Source: Amanita rubescens (taxonomy: Eukaryota; Basidiomycota; Agaricomycetes; Agaricales; Amanitaceae). From it: 64,000 bases of DNA. Below are positions 11,571-20,782 of the stretch, piece after piece. Position 1 is the stretch's first letter. Every line of letters begins with the position of its first letter. The translations under genes were made by a program, and so were the position numbers. The notes under the pieces were generated by a model that made no database searches, was not told the origin of the DNA, and saw only the letters and a program-made list of their open reading frames with translations. The DNA is taken from contig WION01000095.1 of the NCBI GenBank assembly GCA_015039365.1, forward strand, positions 105,821 through 169,820, in the 5' to 3' direction.

Positions 11571-12489
11571 CGCCTCCCAGCCCACCTGCTCTCTTTCAGC
11601 CTCAACTCCCATCTCGCAGCCCACCCACGCCTCTCGCAGCCCACCCGTGCCTCTTGCAGCCCACCCATGCCTCTCACAGCCCAGCCACGCCCTCCTGGCA
11701 CATCCACTCTTTTTCAGCGCCACCCGCTCTTTTTCAGTGCCACCCACTCTTCGTCAGCCTCAACTGCCATCCCACAGCCCACCCACGCCTCTTGCAGCCT
11801 ACCCACACCTCTCACGGCCCAACACGCAGTCTGACAGTCCCATCCGCCATCTCACAGCCCCATCCGCCATCTCACAGCCCCATCAGCCCCACCTGTGGCT
11901 CTCGCTGCCTGCGTCGCCTGCCCATGCCTATCGCAGCCCATCCGTACCCATCGCAGCCCATCCGTGCCTATCGCAGCCCATCCGTGCCTATTGCAGCCCA
12001 TCTGTGCCTATCGCAGCCCATCCACACCTATCGCAGCCCATGGCCACCCACCTGTTCCTCTCCCAGCTCTCGCAGCCTGCTGTGCCTATCGTGGCCCGCC
12101 CCACCTCTCACAGTCCCGTACACCATCTCACAGCCCCATCAGCCCCACCTGAGCCTCTCACAGCCCACGCCGCCCGCCCATGCCTATCGCCACCCGCCCA
12201 TGCCTATCGCCACCCACCCATGCCTACACCTCTCCCAGCTCTCGCAGCCTACCCGTGCCTATCGTGTCCCACCCACCTCTCGCGGCTCGCCCACGCCTCT
12301 CGTGGTCCCGTGCGCCATCTCGCAGCCCCATCAGCCCCACCCATGCCTTCGCTGCCCACTCGCCACCCACCCATGCCTCTTGTGGCCCGCCCGTGCCTAT
12401 CGCAGCTCACCCACACCTCTCACAGCCCAACATGCAGTCTCACAGTCCCATCTGCCATCTCGCAGCCCCATCAGCCCCACCCACCGTTG
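11571..12489. repeat. Pro-rich-coding minisatellite inside the hAT
   Basis: About 0.9 kb of imperfect tandem units based on GCAGCCCATCCGTGCCTATC and CTCACAGCCCCATCAGCC. All three + frames are long and open because the units contain no stops. The predicted Pro/His/Ser-rich peptides are treated as by-products of the repeat. Confidence 0.8.
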
Positions 12490-12679
12490 CGATACATGTA
12501 GTGACTATATTTAGCTATCATTTCCATATCAAGTAGCATATAGATCTGTAGCTATTAATTAATGTCTGACTTCCCATTTCGGTGTGTAAATTAAATTCAA
12601 TGTGCCAGATAGTGTTTCACATAAGGTCCAGTAGAGTGATTGTGTGTGATTCTTCCCTGCCCCTTGCTTTCCACCTGCC

Positions 12680-15600
12680 ATGCCACCAATGAAAAAGGAT
12701 AAGAAATCAAGCAAGAAGGCTCCTGTCCCTGACATTGGTACTCTTTCTAACTTTACTTTGCACTGGTAGCTCACCAACATTGGAGGTTCTGCTGGTCCCA
12801 ATGAGCCAGTTTTTGCTGAGGCAGGATTACCTGTCTCACAGCATGAGGGACAGTCAGATGATATGGCTGAAGGTCAGCACAATCAACCACTGTTACTTTC
12901 AAGTTATTCAACAAAAGACAGTCAGGACTGCAAAATCTGTGTCTTGGCCAGTTGAAATTGTTACTGAAGGAGAAATTCCTGGTGAGTGATAAATTAAACT
13001 AAGAGTACATCAAGCTGACAGGATGTGCAGCTACAAGAAATCGTATACCCTCCAGACGTGCTCTTCAAGTGAATATAATTTCTTTTAAAATATGATCATA
13101 GCTTAGTTGGACCTATAGCTTGATCCAGTTGTTCTGGTTTCACCTGCCAAAAAGCCAGCTCTCAGAAAACCTATTCAACCAGCCACACCTCTTAGGTCTC
13201 AGACTCAGGCTGCTACAGTATTATTTACACCTGCAACACCTCGCAAGAAGCAGAAGACAAAGTCATCTGCTATTCCTGCATCACCACAGGACTCTGATGC
13301 AGAGTCATCACCTACTGCAATAGCTTCTCGCCTAGAGGCATTGACACTAGGCACTGGGACACGAAAGAAGTCTAGCAGAGGAGCAAAGGATGTATGGACA
13401 TTTTTTGAGGAGAGGCTGGGTAAGGGGAAGGGGAAAGGGGAAGGGAAGGGGAAGGGGAAGGGGAAAGGGGAAGGGAAGGGGAAGGGGAAGGGGAAAGGGA
13501 AGGGGAAGGGGACTCAGGAGGTGGAAGAAGAGGTACTTCAATTTTGCAAATTTTGCCTGTGAGTTTTATAACTTTTCTGGACCATTCTAAAAGCTGTTTT
13601 CAGCACTGCAAAGGAAAAAGACCCAAATCATGAAGTTGCAGTATATGCCAGTAGTACTGGTGTTTCTAACTTGAGGAAACACTTGATGAGGGAGCACACT
13701 CAGGATTGGGAAAAGGGCTGTGAAGAGATGGGTATTAAAATTACTGCAGGGGCAGCATTGGAATATCTCAACAAAATTGAGAGAACTGTGGGGAGGGATA
13801 TTCCTCCATACTCAAAGGAGGCATTTGCAAATGCACTGGCAGAGTTTATTATGGCAGATGATATAGTGAGTTCCAATCATTTTTTTCTGCTTCATTTTTC
13901 AAGCAGGCTAATTAATTCAGCCCATAAATGTTATGGAATCCCCACAGTTGAGGAATGTTTTCTTCCTCCTCAGGAGGGAGTTAAAGGATAAAGATATTCC
14001 TGGCAGGGCAGCCATGCGCAGTCATATTATGGATATGTTTTATGAGCATCTTGAAAAGCTGGGAGAGGAGATGAAGGTAAGTTCAAAGTTTTTGCCACTA
14101 TTGATTCATTGACTGAAAAAGGATTTACAGGGATCTGTTGGAAAGATCTCTTTTACCACTGATGTCTGGTCTGATCCTAACATGAGATCATTTATGGCTG
14201 TTACAGCTCATTGGGTTGAGGGAAAGGAGGTAAAGACCACAGCAGGTGTTCAGAAGAAGTTGGAATTGAGGGCTGACCTGGTGGGCTTCACACATGTTCC
14301 AGGGAGACATACAGGAAAACATTTGGCCCAATGTTTTCTTTTCATCTTAGACAGGTTCAAAATTACCCAGCAGGTATGTCTTTGTCCTACAAGTTCATAC
14401 TATCTCTAATAAACCAATATGTAGATTGGGTGGATTACTTGTGACAATGCAAGCAATAACAATACCATGATGGCTGCATTGCAAGCAACACTAAAAAAAC
14501 AGAAGGTGAAATTTGATGCAATTGAGAATAGAATCAGGCATGAATTTATTTAACTGTTTCATATTTCTTTACATATATGACTTTGTTTATAGATGTTTTC
14601 CCCACATAGTAAATCTTGCATGTCAGGCAGCCCTTGAAGCTATCACAGACATGCAACACCTTCAAAGTGAAGAGTTGGTGGGGTATGAACCTACAGGGTT
14701 TGAAAAAGATTGTATTGCTACAGTCAGAGCTCTAACCAATGCAGTAATATTCTATTCAATGTATGCATTAACTGATATTTAATAACCATTTTTCAACACA
14801 GATTCGCAACAGTAATGTGAAGAGGCAACGCTTTTCAGAATATGTGAAGGAATATTTGGACAAGGACTATCAGCTCCTCCGTGACGTCCCAACTCGATGG
14901 TCATCTACAGTTGTCATGATAGAGAGGGTGTTGATGCTAAAGGATGTATGTGGTCAATCTGAATTGTGCATTTTTACTAAATACTGTATACATCATAGGC
15001 AATCACTGATATAACAAGTGATAGTGACTTTAATGACCTAAAGAAATTCCAGCTCACAGAAGCAGATTGGGAATTATTGGGTGATTATCATGCAATCCTT
15101 CAAGTATGAAATTTTCTCCAGAAAGCTTCATGTGTTAATCCAAATCAAGATTCCACATGCATTCCAGGATATCCTTGGATCTGACAAAACACCTACCCTC
15201 CCTCACACTGTCATTTCATTTTCCACTTTAATTCAAAGATGGAAAGAGCTTTTAGATGACTCAGATGATGAAAGAGACTGGCACTATATAATCCAACCTG
15301 GTCTGGACAAATTACTACATTATGAGATGGAGTTGGTAAAGACTCCAGCATATGTTCTTGCAATGGGTAAGTATATTAGTAAGATATCCTCAAGTTCTGC
15401 TAAAATGACATATGTATGTGCCAGCTATCAATCCCAGGGACAAACTGAGCCACTATTCAGCCACATCTGAGACCAAATTTAAGTTGGCCAAAGAAATGTT
15501 TTTGAAAGCTGTGAGTTAGTTTCAGTTGTTATTTAGCTCAATCTCATTCAGTTATAGTTGAGGGCTTATCCTGATCCCAGTACCCCATCTAACCCTCAAC

Positions 15601-16289
15601 AGCAACTTGCTTCTAGATCCAAGCCATCTGCAGCTGACATTTTATATGGAACTAGCAGCAGAAAGCATGCCACACAGACTCGAAAGTCACTGACTGTGGA
15701 ACTGGAAGTGGACCAGTATCTGAGTGCTCTGCATGAAAATTTACCAATTGTTGAATTTTGGCAGGTGAGTAACTAGCACTTTTCACCAATCTGTCTGACT
15801 TGCAGTTAGGCAAATCAGAGTCGTTACCCCCGTATTTTTCAACTTGCTATGGACATCATTCCTATTCAGGCCACAAGTGTTCCTTGTGAAAGAGCATTCT
15901 CATCTGGCAAAGAGACAATGGCACCACGAAGAAGGAGGATGTTACCTGATTTAATGGAAGCCCTTCAACTGCTGAAGTACTCAATTCGTAAGGGCCTATC
16001 TTTGAACTTCACAGAGGGGATGTCATGGGTTGAGGAACTCAAGGAGTTTGAGTACTCAGCCAGAACAGAGCCATCAGAGGATCCAGATACTTATGCCCGT
16101 AATTTAGGTGCAACAGAGCTTGATGAAGATGAGATGGAAGAGTTGCTAGGGGATTTGACAAAGTACCGTAAGCCAGATACAGATGAAGAAAAAGAGGAGG
16201 GGGAACAGGGAGGGGAAGAGGAAGAAGAAGAAGAAGAGGAAGAGGAAGAGGAAGAGGAGGAGAATGACACAGAGAGCAGCAGTGATTGA
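12680..16289 (+). CDS. hAT transposase with BED zinc finger
   Basis: Exons that can be placed: up to 13558, 13604-13865, 13921-14076, 14131-14373, 14425-14537, 14593-14743, 14802-14945, 14999-15103, 15150-15366, 15425-15510, 15558-15764 and 15810-16289. All phases agree and no stop occurs. The first exons from ATG 12680 (MPPMKKDKKSSKK) are tentative. A BED finger is visible as VWTFFEERL, CKFC, then LRKHLMREH. The RNase-H-like catalytic core shows TTDVWSD, ITCDNASNNNT and CFPHIVNLACQ. AINPRDKLSHY and the C-terminal dimerisation motif IPIQATSVPCERAFSSGKE follow, then an acidic tail rich in Glu. The intron after 14537 uses a GC donor. A Gly-Lys repeat interrupts the BED finger between its Trp/Phe and Cys parts. 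It moves DNA by cut-and-paste, and the open frame suggests it may still be active. Confidence 0.85.
13421..13512 (+). repeat. (GGGGAA)n-type hexanucleotide repeat within the BED finger exon
   Basis: Units of AAGGGG / AAAGGGG encode a Gly-Lys/Gly-Glu run in the transposase frame. Confidence 0.85.
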
Positions 16290-17096
16290 TTATGATTGAT
16301 TACTATGTACTACTACACAGGTCTGAGCTAGGTATGATTGTCATTATCATGTATACTACTACTATATGTCTTTATGCTACAAGTTAAGAGCAGGGAGTGG
16401 TATACATATCTGGACTATGTTTGATGCTACTAATATTTTATTCCTTTGTAGTTTCAGTTGGTTTGGCATGATGGGTTTGTTTGGAATGTTCATTCTTCTA
16501 GAAATGGGATCATGGCATGATTTCTGTGTTTTTAAGATTTCTTTTGGAGACATGCCACACACTACTCCCCCAGATCTCAAATATCTCTAAGAATGCTGTT
16601 AAATGATGCCCACATTACTATTTTTCTCACAAGTACAAACTAAATGCAAATATTTGCACTACACTATTTTTGTCTATTTTTCTGCATTTTTGCAGGGGCT
16701 AGACAGGCCCATAAGGAGGGCCAAGCAATACAAGCTGCATGGATGCAGCAGCCCAGATTTGCCAAGTGGTGATTGAAGTGGCCACCTGAGAAGTTGACTC
16801 CGGGGGTCTGGGAGAGTAAAGTTCAGAGTGGCTCAACAGCTCAAAGCCACTCAGAGCAGCTCCAAAAATAGAGCTGAGCTAGTTGGAGCTGGAGCCAAAT
16901 TTCAGCTCCAGCTCAGCTCTAGATCAGCTCGGCTCAGCTGGCTCATGGCTCAGAGCTGAGCTGGCAACAACACTAGGTCAACTTCACAGTGATGTTAGGT
17001 ACATACTTAAATAAAGCTCTTCACCTTTTCCTTGCCATGTTAAGACGCACCCAGGATATATCCGCACCCACTTCCTACCCCCTCAATCATAACTAA
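16290..17096. other. hAT 3' UTR/right end, then alpha-gene upstream region
   Basis: To 16975 it is transposon 3' sequence with subterminal GAGCT/AGCTC motifs. From 16976 it is the upstream flank of the alpha gene, with a TATA-like GGATATATCC about 45 nt before the ATG, a position also kept at 31618 and 57735. Confidence 0.5.
16951..16975 (-). repeat. hAT right terminal inverted repeat
   Basis: Reverse complement begins TAGTGTTGTTGCCAGCTCAG, pairing with the left end at 11301. Confidence 0.65.
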
Positions 17097-17857
17097 ATGG
17101 TAAACCCCTTCTCCGGCTCGGCTTCTGTCCGTGAGGTCAGTGGCCATCCTTTCAGCATGATGGTGCTCTAGAACTTACCGTGGCGTCCTTCAATACAGAA
17201 TCCGTGCCATCACTGGTGCGCGGAGGCCATCGAAAGATTGCTTCGGACCATTTCCGGAGGAAACAGCACCAGCTCAGAACTGTTCCGAGATCTCATCATA
17301 ACGCTTGAGCAGGCATTGTCCTTGGCCCGGACATCGCGCTGTGATGCTACATCCACCAGCAGATGCCATTTTTGCATATTGACACTGAAAATCGTACGGT
17401 ACGACCTGTTTTGTTGTCGTTAACAGTTCTCTGATTTTCCTTGGCTGCAGCATCGCAGAACGTATACAGATCAAATATGATAACAGGATGAACGACCGGG
17501 CATTTCCTTGGTCAATACGTCAGTTCAAAGCCATCCGCGAGGAAATCATGGAAAACCTCACAAGCGAGTGTAACATGCTGAAAGAGTTGTTACAGGTAAG
17601 CTGCCTGTGCTTCGAACGACTGTCATGACATGATGTGGTCAATCTAGTCGATCATTATTATCCAAGAGCGCGGGCAGATAACACCTTTCTCATCAATTGC
17701 AAACCTTTTTGAGAGGGCGCATGGCACCCGGATCGAAGGGGGGAATTTCACCAATGTTGCAGGGTCATCTAACTCTGTCATTGTCATCGGGCCCCAGGAG
17801 CTGGGTGTGTTGATTTTGTTATTAGTGGCGTGTCTAATATTCTTCTGTCCGTTGTAA
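17097..17857 (+). CDS. small four-exon tail-anchored family protein, alpha subfamily
   Basis: Exons 17097-17135, 17199-17398, 17451-17595 and 17648-17857 give 197 aa with consistent phases. Exon 1 reads MVNPFSGSASVRE. Exon 2 starts N-P-C-H-H-W-C and ends S-R-C-H-F-C, a possible Zn-binding Cys/His set. Exon 3 is charged (ERIQIKYDN; ENLTSECNMLKELLQ). Exon 4 carries LFERAHGTRIEGGNFTNVAG, then SSN, a PQELG turn, and a hydrophobic tail ending FFCPL. The stop codon TAA belongs to the LTR that starts at 17853. Paralogous alpha genes end TTA TGA at the same place, and that original TTA TGA now lies beyond the right LTR at about 26327. The retrotransposon therefore hit the last codon but left the protein end unchanged (Leu, stop). 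Function unknown. Confidence 0.75.
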
Positions 17858-18339
17858 CGAGCCGGTTCCGGCTACGTTGGAACCGAACACCGAAGCGCAC
17901 CGCGTTCCGATTCTCGGCATCACATCACGCATCACGGAAGCTTCCGAAGTTAAACCTTCGCGCCGACGACCTTCGGCCACATTGCGACAGGGCCGTTCCC
18001 GCAACTTGAGCGATATTTGAACGCAACGGGGCACCTAGACGCGCACGGACCATCGGACTCGGAGGAGGGCTCGTCGCAGGTAAGCCTCATGTCCTCGTAG
18101 TATATATACGGCATTGTCTGTAGTAGTTGGACATCGAATATACAGCCGGTCTCACTTCCGCTCTCTTTCTCGTTCCCTTGCGTCCGATTTCCGTTCTCCT
18201 TCTCGCTCGGTGACTCGGTCACCGTTCCGTTCCTTCTCCTTCGCTCTCGGCACTCTATCGCACTTAAGCACATCGGTCAGACCTCCGTAGCCCCTTTGGC
18301 CGAACACTGTTCCACGTCGGCCTTCTCTTTATTGTTTCA
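17853..18339 (+). repeat. gypsy-1 5' LTR
   Basis: Starts TGTAACGAGCC, ends TATTGTTTCA. 487 bp, the same length as the 3' LTR. Contains TATATATACGG near 18107, a TATA-like site. Confidence 0.92.
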
Positions 18340-18341
18340 AC

Positions 18342-18360
18342 TGGAGCCCACCGCGAGGGG
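18342..18360 (+). promoter_or_regulatory. candidate primer-binding site of gypsy-1
   Basis: TGGAGCCCACCGCGAGGGG starts 2 nt after the 5' LTR. The TGG start fits pairing with a tRNA 3' CCA end. The tRNA species was not identified. Confidence 0.5.
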
Positions 18361-18622
18361 CTCTTAGGTCTGCACCCCAGCCATTCGTCCTCACCGTCCT
18401 GCAGCGCAGAAGGCATCGGAAAAGTTTCCGTCTCAGTTAGGTCCACGCCGAATTAGGCCCGCCGAACCTCAGCCAGGACCATCCAGCCGACCACACGTTC
18501 CTTGGTCTTCTCGGAAGCCGACTACTCCTCAGCCTCCACCCCCTGCTCCTGAACAGCCTCAGCCGGAACCACCGACAGATCCTCCATCATCCGACCTCTC
18601 TACCAGCTCAGCCGACGAAGAC

Positions 18623-20782
18623 TTGCACCTTCCGGGAACATTTCCCCTACCGATCAGAGATCCAACACCTGCCGACCTTTCCTCGTTTCTAGACCTATCC
18701 GCACTCCTTGCACCGCAGTCACCTTCACTTCTTGGCACCTCAACTCCGAAATCACTTCAACCGGCTCACTCACAGCACGTGCCCACTGTTTTTAGTCTAT
18801 TTCCGAACTTGCCACCGCTCTCGCCCTTGACACCGATACCTGATCCGCTTACCCCTGAGCCAACCCGTCCTGCCTCACCTCGTCCTGCCTCACCTCGTCC
18901 TGCATCCCGTCCTATCTCGCCTATCCCTACACCGCCTCCACCTACACCACCTCGTTCTCCCTCACCTCCTCCTACCAAAAGCAACATGGCTACCCCGACC
19001 CGTATGCCTATCCGGACTAGCAAAGAGGCGCCCCGTTTTCAGGGTGCCGCAAGCGGTCTTGAACGCTACCTCGAGGACATCGAGATGACTTGCGAAGACC
19101 GAGAACGCTCCGGAGACGCCGAGCTTGTTAAATGGGCGATCTATTACACAGACGAGAAATCCTCCGAAACTTGGACAGCCACCAGGGACGCGCTAGCGGA
19201 ACCAAAAGCTTGGGACGACTTTAAGAAAGCGATCCGCGAGATCTACCCCGAGGCACAGCCCGATCGACGCCACACCATCGCAGCATTGCGTGCCATCACC
19301 GATCGCTACTCATCCCAGACTATTACCTCCGAGACTACTCTAGCCGAATATCACAGAGAGTTCTCTGGCACTGCCCAATACCTCATAACCAAACACCGCA
19401 TGACCGGCCGCGAAGCAAGCATTATGTACATGTCAGCATTCGCTTCCGACATCAGGCCCGATATTACTACTCGGCTCACGATCAAATGCCCGGACGTCAG
19501 ACCCGACGACGGCTACGATCTAAAGGAAATGAACAGCGCCGCACAATTCGTCATCAGCTCCAGACCCGCGATAGCCCTCCTTGCAGCTACCACGCCTCCC
19601 ACGCCCGCACCCGCGCCTGCACCAGTCGCCCCTTCCTATCCAACCGCCGCTCCGACCGCACAGTCAGCAGAGGCTTTCGCCCAACGACCACTCTTCAACG
19701 GATGCGTTTTCTGTGGAGATTCAGAGCACCGAACTCCTTGGTGTCGAGTCAGGGACGAATACGTCAGACAAGGCAAGATCAGGCTAGTTGATGGCCGCAT
19801 ACAGCTCCTGAATGGCGAGGAACCGAATATGGATAAATACCGAATGCACGGACGATGGTTCAAAGAACGTGTTGATAAATGGCTTCAGGACAATCCACAG
19901 CCGAACACGCCGCAGCCACGCGTAGCCTCCGCTAACCTACTGGAGATCTCCGACCACGCCGAAGCATTTGCAGCCGAACAAAAGAAAAACTCTACCGCTA
20001 TGCCCCGATCCAAGCAGACCCCCGCTCCGCCACAGCCCACGACACCGCCCGTCGCTTCCACGTCCAAAGGAAAAGAAAAAGATACTCCCGCTTTCAAGTT
20101 TCGCTCGCCGATCGATGACACAACCGCCGCCCAGCGAATCATAGACCATCTTCTCAGCCTACCCGTGACCCTAGCCGCTAAGGACCTCATTGCAATATCC
20201 CCGGCCGTCCAAAAAGACTTACGTCAATTGGTTACCGCCAAACGCGTTGAATCCGCATCTAGCAATGAGGTCTCCGCCACTGAAGCCGAACCTCCGGAAG
20301 ACGATCCAATCGAAGTCCTCATGGCCACTACTAAGCCTATCGAGACCCTCCGAGTTGTAGACGGTACTTTTAGCGGATCCGTCAAATGCGAATGCGTCGT
20401 CGACAACGGCTCTCAGATTATCGTCATCAGAAAAGACAAATGGGAACGCACAGGCTCCGGCTATTCCGCTTCTAGACGCATCATGATGGAAACCGCTAAC
20501 GGCACATCGAACTGGACCCTTGGCATCACCGAAAACCTCACCCTGACTATCGGCGGATTACCGGTCCAAGTCCAAGCATACATCGTGGAAGACGCACCTT
20601 ACGAAGTTTTACTCGGCCGCCCATTCTTCACCCTGCTCTCCGCCGTCACCCGCGACTACCCTAATGGCAACCAGGACATCACCATCACCTGCCCCGAATC
20701 TAAAACCTCCGCCGTCCTTGTCACACGCCCGAGATCGTCCCGCAGCACATGCGGAGCACATACCATCAAAACGGGTTTTTAA
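18623..20782 (+). CDS. gag: gypsy-1 Gag with zinc knuckle and aspartic protease
   Basis: The frame is open from about 18369. The first ATG in frame is 18986, giving 598 aa, and the upstream part is Pro-rich and has no ATG. From that ATG, residues about 20-200 form a retrotransposon gag-like helical region. CVFCGDSEHRTPWC near residue 240 is a CX2CX4HX4C zinc knuckle. VVDNGSQIIVIRKD near residue 472 is the aspartic-protease active site, with Asn in place of the usual Ser/Thr (D-N-G). Protease is thus at the Gag end, before the shift. The ORF ends at TAA 20780-20782 directly after the heptamer GGGTTTT. Gag forms the particle and the protease processes it. Confidence 0.82.
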   Translation: MHLPGTFPLPIRDPTPADLSSFLDLSALLAPQSPSLLGTSTPKSLQPAHSQHVPTVFSLFPNLPPLSPLTPIPDPLTPEPTRPASPRPASPRPASRPISPIPTPPPPTPPRSPSPPPTKSNMATPTRMPIRTSKEAPRFQGAASGLERYLEDIEMTCEDRERSGDAELVKWAIYYTDEKSSETWTATRDALAEPKAWDDFKKAIREIYPEAQPDRRHTIAALRAITDRYSSQTITSETTLAEYHREFSGTAQYLITKHRMTGREASIMYMSAFASDIRPDITTRLTIKCPDVRPDDGYDLKEMNSAAQFVISSRPAIALLAATTPPTPAPAPAPVAPSYPTAAPTAQSAEAFAQRPLFNGCVFCGDSEHRTPWCRVRDEYVRQGKIRLVDGRIQLLNGEEPNMDKYRMHGRWFKERVDKWLQDNPQPNTPQPRVASANLLEISDHAEAFAAEQKKNSTAMPRSKQTPAPPQPTTPPVASTSKGKEKDTPAFKFRSPIDDTTAAQRIIDHLLSLPVTLAAKDLIAISPAVQKDLRQLVTAKRVESASSNEVSATEAEPPEDDPIEVLMATTKPIETLRVVDGTFSGSVKCECVVDNGSQIIVIRKDKWERTGSGYSASRRIMMETANGTSNWTLGITENLTLTIGGLPVQVQAYIVEDAPYEVLLGRPFFTLLSAVTRDYPNGNQDITITCPESKTSAVLVTRPRSSRSTCGAHTIKTGF

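Larger units (their letters stand above)
11301..16975 (+). mobile_element. hAT-superfamily DNA transposon, apparently complete
   Basis: Terminal inverted repeats begin TAGTGTTGTTG at 11301 and, on the other strand, at 16975. Both ends carry many GGCTC/GAGCC subterminal motifs (11312-11430; 16830-16965), typical transposase-binding arrays of hAT elements. Inside are a Pro-rich minisatellite (11571-12489) and a multi-exon transposase gene. An 8-bp target duplication was looked for and not found (CTACTACT on the left, GGTCAACT on the right). The element may be chimeric at one end, or the flanks may have rearranged. Confidence 0.75.

Noticed and set aside
11647..12536. Three overlapping long Pro/Ser/His-rich open frames
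   Set aside because: All frames are open because the tandem repeat unit has no stop codon. There is no domain and no splice support.
11293..16983. 8-bp target duplication for the hAT element
   Set aside because: Bases flanking the inverted repeats (CTACTACT and GGTCAACT) do not match, so no duplication is claimed.
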